Shown piece after piece: positions 48,541-60,096 of a DNA stretch of 64,000 bases. The translations under genes were made by a program, and so were the position numbers. The DNA is from Chimonanthus salicifolius (lineage: Eukaryota; Streptophyta; Magnoliopsida; Laurales; Calycanthaceae): NCBI GenBank assembly GCA_013350335.1, contig CM023534.1:17193302-17257301 (forward strand), written 5' to 3'. How positions within the stretch are numbered: the stretch's first letter is position 1; each line of letters starts with the position of its first letter. The notes beneath the pieces were generated by a model. It did not search any database, was not told the DNA's origin, and was given only the letters and a program-made list of their open reading frames with translations.

Positions 48541-48568
48541 TTTTTAGGAGAGCTTTCCTTTGTATGAT

Positions 48569-49863
48569 GGGAGCACTTACACACACCCGGATTTTCTGCC
48601 TCTACACACCCGAAATCGGATTTTCAGGTGAAATTACGATTTTACCCCCGCGTTTCCATTCATTCGAATGAATGCCCAGTTCATTTTGGCATTCATTCGA
48701 ATGAATCATTCATTCGAATGAATCCTCAAGTGTATTTTCAATTCATTTGAATGAATGGATTGAACAGTAATACGGAATACTGCTCAGCCCCATTCATTCA
48801 AATGATTCGAATGAATCGAATGAACTGAATTCAGATTACATAATATTTTTTTAAAAAAAAATTTGAACTTATTTTTTAAGCATTGTGTATTTCTAAAATT
48901 TTTCAAATTGAATATTCAGACTAATTATGATAATCTGATCAAAATACTTTAAGACTTCAAGGTCTTTTGACACTCCTAAATATTTAAAACACAGTGTTTT
49001 ATAAATAAGGGTATCCCTAGGGTGTGCAAAAAATACATTTAAGAGTGTCAAAAGATCTTGATGTGTTAAAGTATTTTTATCAGGTTATCGTAATTAGTTC
49101 GGATATTCAATTTGAGAAATTTTAAAAATACGCAATGCTTAAAAAACAATGTGCATAATATATTAAATAATAAAATCTCCTTTAAAACTTTAAAGTTATT
49201 TTTTAATCACTGTGTATTTCTAAAATTTCTCAAATTGAATATCCAAACTAATTACGATAACCTGATAAAAATACTTTAAGACATCAAGGTCTTTTGACAC
49301 TCTTAAATATATTTTTGGCACACCCTAGGGATACCCTTATTTGTAAAACACTATGTTTAAAACATTTAGGAGTGTCAAAAGACCTTGAAGTCTTAAAGTA
49401 TTTTGATCAGATTATCGTAATTAGTCTGGATATTCAATTTGAAAAATTTTAGAAATACACAATGCTTAAAAAATAAGTTCAATTTTTTTTTAAAAAAAAA
49501 TATTATGTAATCTAAATTCAGTTCATTCGAATCATTCGAATGAATCGAACGAAGGAATCAACGTAATGAATCAACGTTCCGGTCATTCCGCTCATTCGAA
49601 TGAATGAAATGAATGGTGGCCTTTTTTTACTATTCATTTGAATGAATCATCCATTCATTCGAATGAATGGGGCTGAGCAGTATTCCCAGTCCATTCATTC
49701 GAATGAATTGAAAATACACTTGAGGATTCATTCGAATGAATGCCAAAATGAACTGTGTATTCATTCGAATGAATGGAAACGCAGGGGTAAAATCGTAATT
49801 TCACCAGAAAATCTGATTTCGGATGTGTAGAGGCAGAAAATCCGAGTGTGTGTAAGTGGTCCC
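48569..49863. repeat. Foldback element B, palindrome-rich, tandem relative of A
   Basis: Ends GGGAGCACTTACACACACCC and (reverse complement) GGGACCACTTACACACACTC are long terminal inverted repeats that run about 250 bp inward with few differences, through CTGCCTCTACACA, TTACGATTTTACCCC and several ATTCATTCGAATGAAT palindromes. The centre has two hairpin modules like those of element A. The flanks TTTTTTTTAGGAGAGCTTTCC (left, trimmed) and TTTTTTTTGGAGACCTTCCC (right) resemble each other, so the unit may have arisen by tandem duplication rather than by separate insertion. Confidence 0.85.
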
Positions 49864-50774
49864 TTTTTTTTGGAGACCTTCCCTTATTTGAATGAAATAC
49901 TTATCGATCATTAAAAGATGAAAAAAATTTACATTGGGATGTGGACCTCATTTGGGAAATTCATATATTTTCCTTTCCACATTTATTTATCTCGTGCATT
50001 ATATTTGTACCAAACTTGAATCATTTTAAGTTGATCTTAGTGTTAGATCGATTCTCGTTTGATCCTTAATATTTGCACTCTTCAAAATTATAAAATTTCA
50101 AAACCAATAAAAATTTAATTTCTACGAAAAAAACATCATCCTCAAACCACTTGCCTCTTTTTATGAATAAGACTCCACTTGTGTAAGTGGAGTCAACAGG
50201 GCCTTTTGCTCATGGCTAATATTGCCGGAGAAAACCTATTTCTAATTTTGAGACTTTACTTATACTTTTTTGTGAATAGTTAGTGATATTAATTATTACT
50301 AAATGATTAATCTTTATTATTTTTATACTTGTAATTGAATACTCGCCCATTTACTGTAGAAGTTTTCAAAAGTCTTTCCATATCGAACTATGAAATAAAA
50401 GATTAGAACATATGACCACTATTTCAATTTTCAGATATATTGCCCATTTTGGTTGACAAATAATTTTATTAAAAATTATAATTTTTATACAGAAATTTCT
50501 TACCTTCTAACTGAAATACCAGTAAGCAGAAGTAATTTTACCATTTCTGAAGCATTTTGTTTTCATGTTGTGTAGGGTAAAGTGAAAAAAAAAAAAAATT
50601 GAATTTCGACTTAGTTTTTTTCTTAGAATTAAGAGCAACAAACCTGTGAAATGTGAACGGGTTGCTAGCTAGCTTAACTAAATATTGATGGAGATTTTAA
50701 ATGAATCAATTGGAAAAATTAATTTAATTTATCTTTGCTAATCATTTAATTTAAGATAATAGAATAAGATCAAC
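49864..50774. other. Intergenic, nothing recognised
   Basis: AT-rich; no feature recognised. Confidence 0.5.
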
Positions 50775-52151
50775 TATAGACACCCGACTTTTCTTTCTCT
50801 GTACATCTGATTTTAAACGATAGGGTGAAATTACCATTTTGCTCTTCTATTTTTTTTTTCCGATTTTGTAGAGAGGGATTTTCAAAAGAGGTTGTTTCTT
50901 GACCGATTTTAAAATCAAGGTATCAAATTTCATGTACTTTAAATTTTATGAAATTCATGACTGATTTTGAGTGAAAAGAGTATAGTTTTGGACTTAAAAA
51001 ATTGTACCCAAAGAATTAAAGAAAAATAACATTTCCTGTTAATTCTTTGCGTATGATTTTTTAAACCCAAAATTATACAATTTTTTCACTTAAAATCATT
51101 CCCGAAGTTCATAAAATTCAGAGTAGATAAATTTTAATACATTATTTGTAAAAATCGGCCAAGAAACGGCCTCCCTGCCAATTGTAACATTTGCATGTTT
51201 GGCTCGAGTTTTCAAAATGATGCGGTTTCTCAATCTATTTATACAAACAATGTATCAAAATTCATCTCCTCTGAATTTTATGAATTCCGAGTATAATTTT
51301 AAGTGAAAAGGATATAGTTTTAAACTTCAAAAATCGTACTCAAAGAATTAAAATGGAAGATAATTTTTTCTTTAATTCTTTGAGTACGATTTTTTAAGTT
51401 CAAAATTATACCATTTTCACTTAAAATCAGTCCTGAAGTTTATCAATTCAAAGTAGATGAATTTTGATACATTGTTTGTAAAAAACTAAGGTTGAAACTC
51501 GGGTCGGACGGACCGGGTTTTGACAAATCCAGCCCTAACCCATGTTAAAAAAATTTGAACCCGACTCGACCCAACACGACACGAATTGCAAACCCGAGTA
51601 TGTCAACCCAACCCGACCCGAATTGTTAATACTCTCAACCCGAGAGTTGACCTGACCCGAGTTAGACCAAGTTAGCCCGATTTAGCCTGAGTTAGCCCGA
51701 TTTTTGAAAGAGGGGAAGAGGAAGAGGAAGCGGAAGAGGTAGATATCGATTTTCAAAAGAGGGGAAACGGAAGTGGAAGGGGCGTAGGGTTTTATTTAAG
51801 TTATGAATTTGGGTCGGGTTTTTTCAGGTCGGGCTTTTTCGGGTCGGGTCGGATTGGGTTGAAATTTAAATTCTTCAGCCCAATCTGACCCGAATTTCAG
51901 TCGGGTTTTTTTTTTCCTAACCCAACCCAACCCGACCCGAGTTTACAATTTCTATAACACAGCCCACACTATTTTCGGATTGGTTCAGTCGGGTCGGGCC
52001 AAAACCCAACTCAAGTTTCACCCCTGTAAAAAATGGTCGAAAAACAGTCTCTTTTGAGAATCCCTCTCTACCATCCAAATCCATTCATTCGGATGATTGC
52101 CCATAAAATAAAATCTATCAACGCAAAATGAAGAAAAGTAAGTTGTCTATA
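50775..52151. repeat. Foldback element C, carrying a nested hAT-like MITE
   Basis: Left end TATAGACACCCGACTTTTCT pairs with right end AGAAAAGTAAGTTGTCTATA. Inner blocks around TTAATTCTTTG..TACGATTTTTTAA, TTCACTTAAAATCA and TTTTGATACATTGTTTGTAA occur two or more times in each orientation. The copy-3 MITE interrupts the right inner arm: removing it joins ...TTTGTAAAAAA to TGGTCGAAAAACAG, matching the sister block near 51150. No clear target duplication for C itself. Confidence 0.7.
51487..52026. mobile_element. hAT-like MITE with TCGGGT/GACCCGA interior, copy 3 (nested in element C)
   Basis: Begins TAAGGTTGAAACTCGGGTCG and ends CCAACTCAAGTTTCACCCCTG (trimmed). Flanks TAAAAAAC (51479-51486) and TAAAAAAT (52027-52034) form an 8-bp duplication with one change. 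The interior includes GACCCGA runs and a purine-rich insert (GAAGAGGAAGAGGAAGCGG). The youngest layer of the nest, since it interrupts element C. Confidence 0.75.
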
Positions 52152-52551
52152 CGACCGGCCTAGAATAAACATAAAATGAACTAAAATTATATCTTTTTCC
52201 TAACCATCCTGACTATCTCATCTATCGCAACACCAGCCATACTTGTTGGATTAAAATTTTTTAAACATATTAGTGTATGGAGAAAAATGCAAGGGTGTAG
52301 TTCAGCAGGTTGTGTACATATTCACACTCGTAGACTAACTTGATGTGTACTTAGATTAAGGGGTATTAAACTATAAACTGTGAAGGTTTTATGGGTATTT
52401 CACAGTTTTTCACATGTTAAAAAAACAAAATACAATCAGAGAAAAAAAAATGCAATAAAAATCCTATTTTTACCACAAAATCATCGATATTAATAGCAAA
52501 ATACCATTTATTTAGAATCCAGGATTTTTTTTTAATTATTACATCCCCAAT
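52152..52551. other. Intergenic and probable 3' UTR of the isomerase gene
   Basis: AT-rich. The part next to 52551 should be the 3' UTR of the minus-strand gene. No clear polyadenylation signal could be fixed. Confidence 0.4.
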
Positions 52552-53337
52552 TTATTTAGTTTTTATCACAAGTCCATGAGTCCCAGCAACAATTACAGTA
52601 GTGGCCATACCAAGAAACATGCCATGGTCCACAACACCGGCAAGTCTCAATATCGCATCACTTGCCACATTCAAATCTCCAATTTCCTTCTCAAAATACA
52701 ATTCCACAATATAATTCGAGTTATCTGTCACAAAGGGTTCACCACTATCCAAATACCTGAGCTTAGCAACGCATCTTGACCGTTGAAACAGTGCCTGCAG
52801 CCGATCTGCCGTATACTTCCAACAGAATGGAACCACCTCTACAGGCACGGCTCCGCCGCTTCCGCCCAAATGCTCCACCGTCTTGGTCTCGTCCACGATG
52901 ACTATGAATCTCTTGCAAGCTCCTTCAATCATCTTCTCCCTCAGGAGGGACCCACCTCGCCCCTTCACCAGATTCAGATGTGGGTCCACTTCATCCGCAC
53001 CGTCGATTGCCAGATCGACGGTTGGACAATGTTCGAGGTCGGAGAGAGGGATTCCAAGCTCAAGCGCCTGCTGGTGGGTCTTTTTCGAAGTGGGTATTCC
53101 GACGATGTCGGAGAGCTTCCCTTGCTTCATAAGCTCGGCGATTCTGGCAACCGCATGGCAGGCCGTGGAGCCCGTTCCGAGGCCAAGAACCATCCCCGAT
53201 TCGACAAACTCAACGGCTTTCAATGCAGCTATCTTCTTGAGGTCGTCTTGGGTCAGAGTTTGCGGAGATGGAGATTGGATTTGGGGCTGTTCCATGGAAT
53301 TTTCAGGGCAGGAGAAGTGGGTGAAGGGAATAACCAT
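52552..53337 (-). CDS. RPI: Ribose-5-phosphate isomerase A, cytosolic type, intronless
   Basis: 261 residues. The enzyme interconverts ribose 5-phosphate and ribulose 5-phosphate in the pentose phosphate pathway. Visible signatures: phosphate loop GLGTGST (52-58), GIPTS (80-84), DGADEVD (112-118), KGRGG (125-129) and Glu134. Asp112, Asp115, Lys125 and Glu134 have the spacing of catalytic residues Asp81, Asp84, Lys94 and Glu103 of E. coli RpiA. The full fold is present to the C-terminus (GTHGLVIKTK). There is no chloroplast transit peptide, and the gene is a single exon as in Arabidopsis cytosolic RPI1/RPI2, so a cytosolic form is likely. Start: Met at 53337 or the second Met at 53295 (MEQPQIQ), which gives a more family-like N-terminus of 247 residues. 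Long open frames on the other strand are shadows. Confidence 0.95.
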   Translation of the reverse strand: MVIPFTHFSCPENSMEQPQIQSPSPQTLTQDDLKKIAALKAVEFVESGMVLGLGTGSTACHAVARIAELMKQGKLSDIVGIPTSKKTHQQALELGIPLSDLEHCPTVDLAIDGADEVDPHLNLVKGRGGSLLREKMIEGACKRFIVIVDETKTVEHLGGSGGAVPVEVVPFCWKYTADRLQALFQRSRCVAKLRYLDSGEPFVTDNSNYIVELYFEKEIGDLNVASDAILRLAGVVDHGMFLGMATTVIVAGTHGLVIKTK

Positions 53338-54428
53338 TTTTCAAGACAGAAAGGAGAAAAGATTGAATCTTGGAGGCTCTCACAGAGTCACAGGTCGTTT
53401 GGTTTGTGATTTTGATGGAGTTGGGGACAGATGGGTATTGTATACTACTATACTTCCATATTTCAGGGGTATTATAGGGTTTTTGTCGAGTTGCTTCGAT
53501 ACATGTGCCGAAAGACAGAATTTCTTTATTGGGCTATTGGATCCTGCAGGATTTGAAGAGGTTGAGGCGATGCTGAACAGGAAAACTGGGTATTTGGTTT
53601 TGGAAAGACGAACGGAGAATACATTGCACTTGAGTCTTGATCCTCCGGAAGTGGACTTCTACAGATCGGATACTGTGGCTTTGCAAAGAAGACAAAAGGG
53701 GCTGGCGCTTTCAGAGAGAAGTGGGGAAAAAAAACAGAGGATCTGAAAGAAAATATAAACTAAATTAAAAATCGGATTTGAGAAAAAAGGGAACTGAAAT
53801 GGGGATCGATATTTCCAGATTTCAATGGTGGTGGAGAGGGAAAAAAAGGGACGGTTGAAAATTTTTGTCTTTGAAAAAGAAAAATAGGGATGATTTGGAA
53901 GATTCGATGCCACTGAATGAAAGCATCGATGGTAAAGGAAATGCATCCAAGTAATCAACCATTTTTTATCGGATTTACTTAAGTTATGAATCTTTACTTT
54001 GAAAAGTTGTTCTCCTCTTCTTAAACATGAACAATTTATTTATTTATGGAATCTACATTAGCACGTTCTCTTCATCACAATCATTATTATTTTTTAAATT
54101 GAATTAGCCTCCTTATAAAAGTATACCATGCAAAAAAATCATCTAATTTTTTTTCTAGGTTCCGAGATGACTAAGTGTCACACTGACTGATCCCTTGGGA
54201 TGTGTGAAAACCCACCATCCACATACATATAATGTGATGGGACCTTACTCTATAGGCTATACATATTTCTTTGATAAGTGACGCTTCATTGGAGTTCTAT
54301 GACTTAAATCCAAAGGTCTAATAATTGTTCATGTATAATTTTAAGTAATAGAGTAGGATTTTGGCGTGCAAAAGCTACAAAATAGATATTCAAACCATTC
54401 AAAAAGTGAAAATTAAGGGTGGAGGCGT
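53338..54428. other. Upstream region of the isomerase gene, otherwise unassigned
   Basis: The promoter and 5' UTR of the minus-strand isomerase gene should lie in the first few hundred bases. A plus-strand open frame that begins antisense to the gene runs on to 53746 (ending with LLDPAGFEEVEAMLNRKTGY and PPEVDFYRSDTVALQRRQ); I do not recognise it and see no proof that it is expressed. The rest is AT-rich. Confidence 0.4.
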
Positions 54429-54700
54429 TAGACATGGGTTTTAGTGAACTTTCCATTTTGCCCCTCATCTATCCATAGAAATCGATTCACTTATCGATAC
54501 ACCGACCAGATCACTTGAAAATCAGTGGACTGATTTCTGTTGAGAGTCTAAATCGGTGCACCGATCTGATCATTTTACACATAAATCGGTTCACTCATCG
54601 GTGCACCGGATAGTGCACCAATGAGTGAACCGATTCACTGAAAAAGTGAGTCGATTTTTGTAGATAGGGGAAAAGTGAGAAATTCGAAAACCTGTGTCTA
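54429..54700. repeat. Foldback element D
   Basis: Left end TAGACATGGGTTTTAGTGAA and right end CGAAAACCTGTGTCTA are inverted repeats that continue inward (TTTTGCCCCTCATCTATCC against GATAGGGGAAAAG). The centre holds palindromic GATCGGTGCACCGATC-like units (ATCGGTGCACCGAT, GTGCACCGGATAGTGCACC). Its TAGACA end resembles that of element C. No target duplication found. Confidence 0.65.
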
Positions 54701-55057
54701 CTGAAAGAGTATTCATGTGTTATGATGGCCACCCAAAATTAATTTGACCTATTTTATTCTATTTTCATTATCTTCAAAATTAAATAGGTGGTAAGTCATT
54801 AAACTAATCTTGTGTAAGGGCAATGGAGCAACAATTAGATATTACTATAGTATTTACCGTTAATTTAAATAAAAATATTTAAAAATTCAAATTAAAGATG
54901 AACAGTACAGTCTCAACCGTAACTAATCATTTCCCTAATTTAATAGATTTTCAAATAAAATTAGTTTTATTGATTGTTGTTGTTTTGAGTATTATTTCAT
55001 AGTTCTTTTGACATAAATATTATTTTTTAACTTGGTGCAATAAAAAGAAGGACGCTC
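54701..55057. other. Intergenic, nothing recognised
   Basis: AT-rich spacer between two foldback elements. Confidence 0.5.
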
Positions 55058-55266
55058 ATCTTAAGACGGACAAAATTTGTTAAGAGACACGGGATAGAGT
55101 GAAATTCTCATTTTACTCCTATCGGTGTACTAATATGTAGAATATATACATGAAAAGCAGCATGTTATTGGTATTCTGTTACTTGATGAGCGGTACACCA
55201 GTATGAATAAAATGAGAATTTCATTCCATCTTGTTTCTTCTAACAAATTTTCCCTCTATTAAAATG
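55058..55266. repeat. Foldback element E
   Basis: The left arm CAAAATTTGTTAAGAGACAC and GTGAAATTCTCATTTTACTC is complementary to the right arm (AAAATGAGAATTTCATTCCA, TTCTAACAAATTTTCCC), separated by a short loop with ATCGGTGTAC and GTACACCAGTATG. The arms are about 70-80 bp. No coding potential; target duplication not found. Confidence 0.65.
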
Positions 55267-58200
55267 GTTGACCATAAAAGAATTTTATGCCTTTATATGT
55301 GAGTATCGGACTCGCTGACCTATAATACGACTGAGTAAAAGCCTTTATTACATTCTTCTTTTTGTGAGATCAACTTGTTGGTGATGTAAAAATATTATGT
55401 CATCATCAAATCAAAATACTTCAAGAATATCTGAGAAAAAGAAATTGGATATGATGCTTGTAGGCCATGGAGTTCAGGGAATATTTAGTTAAACTTCAAA
55501 ATAGAGAAAAAGTCAGGATCAATGACTAAAGCGATGTTCAAAATAGAGGTAGAGGTCTCTAACTAAAGAAGAGACCGTTATCTCGTAACTAGTCTGTAGA
55601 GAGCTACTAGAAAAATCGAGTTAAAACATCCAGTGGTGTTCTTTATTTTCAGGCCATGAATGAAATATGAGAGGACATAAAAATGCAAATGAAAATTGTA
55701 TGCATGAGCTATTGCATAGACGGGAAAGATGAATTAAATGCAATTTAAAATAAAAGAACTTAATTCATTGATCATCCTAATCATGATCAGTCTAAATGAG
55801 AATCCTATTTTTAATGAAAAACACAAAAATACAGACAAAAATACAAATGAAATCAAGCTTTTTTTGATGAGATTTTTTACTGATTTTGTACACAATGACT
55901 TCATGCACAAAAAATATATAATTTCAACTTTGATTCCCCAAATTTTAAGATTATATTTTTTTTATGGAGGTAACTTTCTAATATTATAGACCAATTGAAA
56001 CTGTTCAATCCATACAAGCTCATCCCTTGTGATCTTGGTAGGCCATCCATAAAATTCACACAAAGTCATGAGGAAACTAAAACATGACATTATAGGATTG
56101 GACATGAGAATTTGGTGCTATTATTTCTTTACAATCTTCTTCCTATTGATTATATGGAAGTTCAAGGCATTCAAACTCACACTGCAATTTCTCTAAATAT
56201 GAACAGACCAAGATGTTTAGATTTTTACACTTGAAGATGGGCTATGGACCTGTCCAAGATTTAGAGCCTAATCCACTCAAAGCTCACTTGGGCTCGATTT
56301 GATTACAAATTTAGGCCCATGGTAGAGCTAAAGTTCAAGTTTGTGTTGTGATACAAATATTTACCAATGATTTATTCAAAAACACAAATTTTATCAATAT
56401 TATTAGAACCGGACCATCTAACGAACCGTCTTCGAGACATTTTGGATTCAACTGGGTTCAACCGTAGTGAAAGCCTGTCAAGTAGTAATACAATATAAAT
56501 ATTACATATAACATCAACTAAGACACCTTTTACCAATAACATTAATATAAATATTAAAAATAACATTCAACTTCTGAGTAATATACAAAAACGGTAAAAG
56601 ATATGTGATATAAATGATAATAAACATTTATATTTCAAATATATAATATTTTAATATTAATTTTTGATATTTTGAAGAGGAAAAAAAAAAATTCAAATTT
56701 TGTGAGCTGTAGCTCGTGGCTCACGATTTTACCTTCAAAACCACAGAAAACCGCGGCTCTGATCGGTTTTATACGATTTTGACCCAAAATCGGTTCTCAA
56801 CCAGGATCGAACTACAGCCACCGCGGTTTGCGATTCGATCCGACTTTTATAATACTGCATTTTATTGCATTAGTCACCTTTGTGGAAGAGTATTATGTGT
56901 CTTCCGGTACCCATGCTTACAAATTTTAAGGAAATGTATCTTGTTTTGATTTGATGGCTCAACATCTTTATTAGGCTGATTTGAGCTTGACTTTTTCGTT
57001 CTTCTCCCTTGCCCGCCTTCGAGTAAGTAGCTTGCTTGTAGATGGAACTCTTGCATGCCTAGATGAGGTGGCTTGCTTGGTATCAAGTAATGGTGAGCAT
57101 TTGAAAATAACACTACCATAGTTACTAACACTTATGCACATTGGCTCTTCCAAAAGGCTCCAATTATGAGGTTAAAAGTGGTGTTATTCTTTGATTGTTG
57201 AAGTAAATTGAGTTAAGTCTTAGATCATCATTATTAATATCATAATCATTAAACTAGTATCTTATTTGTCTGAAGATAGTTTTATAAGTTCCACTTTCTC
57301 ATTCAACTCTATCGTAAAATTATATAGTCACTATACATTCTAACATGTTTTTTTTTATCCATTATCTTCATGTCTACCGTCGTCGACTTTTTCTACTGAA
57401 TATACCATTTAAATTCTGAAAAATCTTGTGCTTGAGCTGGCCTAAGTCCTAAACTTCCTGCATTTTAAGTCGAGCTGGAGTAAATGCTTTGGGGCCAAGT
57501 TGTCAAGCCGAAGCTGAGGGAAACAAAAACAATATTAAGAAAAAGGAAGGTTTAACTTATTTATAGCTTCATGCCTTAATACCACTAACAATGAGACTTA
57601 TTTCTAGCTTCATGCCTTAATACCACTAACAATGAGAGATCCGATCTGCATGAATAAAATGGAAGCTGCAGGACTGAAGATATCATCCTTCTATGAACTG
57701 GCCTATAGCTAGAATGTACTTCTGTACGTGAGATCACTTGGATTTCTCTCAACTTTTCTTCTTACTTTTGCCATTTTAATAGCAAGGTTGTATTTGCTGT
57801 TATCAATTTGGCATAAAAGTCTGAATTTGAGTCCTATTTTGTAAAATTTAATTTTCTTCATTAACATTGTGTAAAAATTCTAGAGCCGGGTATTGGATAA
57901 TGAAAAGAGATAGTTAAACAAACTTAAAGAAAATTGAAATGTGTATGTTAAGTAGGATGAATGATTTAATTATGACTTAAAAAACTCAATTACAGTTGTG
58001 TAGTGGTCGTTGCAGCCATTGTGTTGCAACGAACTTTTTCTTTACTTCGATTTTTTTTTTTTTAAAAAAGATCTGAAATTTTCAGAGAAAATGTAGAAAA
58101 TTCTAAGCTTAAATAATATATAATTGTATATTATTAGGAAGCGGTCATTTAGATATTGAAATAATTTTTTGAATCTTAAAAAATCGATAATTTCAAATGT

Positions 58201-59609
58201 TTGTAAAAAATTAATGAAAAATCACATTTTATTACAACATTAATATTTTTTACATTAAATAAACATAAAGAAAAAATAAAACTATTATAATAAATATAAA
58301 GCATATATTTCATGAAAAATGAAATTCGGATAAAAAATAAAAATACATGTTAATGGAAAATGACATTTTATGACTACATTAGAAACAAAATTTTACTTTA
58401 CACTTTAATTTCGGATTAAAATAAAAAAATTCCAAATGCATTAAACTTATTTTAAATACTATATAACTTTTTTTTTTAAAAAAAAAAAACTAATTAGCCT
58501 TTCCCATTAAAATAAAAGTTATTTCAACAATTAAAAACTAAATTTTACCTTACACTTTAAATTCAGTTTAAAAATAAAAAAATAACAAATGCCTGAAAAA
58601 TTATTTTTAAACACTACATTAACTTAAAAAAGAAGTAATTTAGATAATTAAAAACCATATTTCACCTTACACTTTAATTTCGGTTTTAAAATAAAAAGAA
58701 AATAAGAAATGCATGAAAAGTAATTTTTAAAAAATGCATTAACTCACAGAACAACACATAAACATCTCACAATAAAAAATATAATCAGAACAAAATTAAA
58801 CAATATTCTACATAAAATACGGTTTAAAAAGAAAAAAGAAAAAATGTATTAAATATAATTTTCAGACAATACAGTAAATTCTAAAACACCATTTTAACTA
58901 ATCCAAACATAATTATGATAGTTTAATAAACTAAAACCACATTTTTTTCAAAGTAAATTTGTATTGAAATTAAAAAAAAAAGTGCATCAAATATAAATTT
59001 CAGGATATAATACTTTGAGATATAAAGTCTTCCTTTTAAAAATCTGAAAAGTAAACTGTTACTACTAGTAGGTATAAGCAAGGAACTCGAGCTTCAATAG
59101 TACAGATCGCCGAAAAAGAGCTGAAAATCATGTTTTTTTAAGGTTAAAATTCAAATAAATGAAGTTGAGAAAAAAATATAGATGAGATATTGAGAAGTAA
59201 ATATCGACTACTAATGGACTTTCTAGGGTATGCTAGGGTTTGTGCAGAGTGTTTCTTATATAATTTTTTTTTTGAACAGTCATGGGCCCTAAAATAGTCG
59301 AAAAAAAGAAAAAAAAAAAAAGAAATAATCGGACTAAACCGGCCCAAAACACCTGAAATCCTAGATGTGCACACTACGTGTGCATCACACTAGCGGTCGC
59401 GCGTCATCGTGTCGAAATGTGTATGGACAGAATTGTCCAATTCGTTGCGGCCGCTATAGTTCAAGGGTTTTTTACCTAGATAATTCGAGCAATATACACT
59501 ATATCAACCAAATTTGTCATCCAAAGTTTAACCTAAATGATAAAGTTGAAAATGAATGATCAAAGATAGTATAAAGATAGTTTTAAAGATGATAAATTGA
59601 GAAAAAACT
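55267..59609. other. Intergenic, AT-rich, with one short duplication
   Basis: A 41-bp unit (CTAGCTTCATGCCTTAATAC and the following CACTAACAATGAG) is duplicated in tandem at 57555-57595 and 57596-57636. From 58050 to 59000 the DNA is extremely AT-rich with recurrent ATTTTACCTTACACTTTAAT-like segments (near 58390, 58540, 58665), a decayed repeat. No gene recognised. Confidence 0.5.
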
Positions 59610-59800
59610 CATTTAATGTTATTTAGTTATTTTAATAGAAGAGCAAACAGGGCTGAGTGTGTAAATTTGAGACTACAAAAGTTAGGTATTAAGAGGAGAG
59701 GATGACTTTTGAAACATAGAGGAGATGAAATGAATAAAAAAAACATATTAAACAGTAGAATGATTGGTAGTATAATTTATAATAAAGTCAATTAGAAATG
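59610..59800 (+). pseudogene. Possible LINE 3' fragment
   Basis: Resembles the far end of the LINE remnant at 45.3-45.9 kb: GGATGA, an A-rich stretch with ACATATTAAACAGTAGAATG, ATTGGTAGTATAATTTATAA and AAAGTCAA, against ACATATAGTAGGATGATTGA and TATGATTTATGATAGGGTAA there. Too short and decayed for certainty. Confidence 0.35.
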
Positions 59801-60096
59801 AATAACTCATAAAGCTCATTATATATATATATATGAGACACTGGCTGAAAATGTGGAACTTATGTTTGTTATATTTTACAGAATAATACAAAAGAAATTT
59901 CAATTTAGGGCTAAAGAAGCCCGAGCTCAAATAAGCCATTGATTTTTGAGTTTGAAATCAGGCTTGGACACTCCCTATACAATTCGACTTAGATTCAGTG
60001 ATCAGATCTGACTAATTCGTGTTAATCCGGATCAGGATCCGAGCTTAGGCAAGCCCAGAAGAGGCCCGGCCCGGCCCGAACTACATGCAGCCCTAG

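Noticed and set aside
47430..49790. CRISPR-like spaced palindromic repeats
   Set aside because: Repeat spacing is irregular and the arms form large inverted repeats; the surrounding genes are those of a plant.
52783..53746. Plus-strand open frames of 208 and 287 codons over the isomerase gene
   Set aside because: They are antisense to a clearly conserved coding sequence and have no recognised domain; long antisense frames are expected from its codon use. Only the part beyond the gene is kept as a question.
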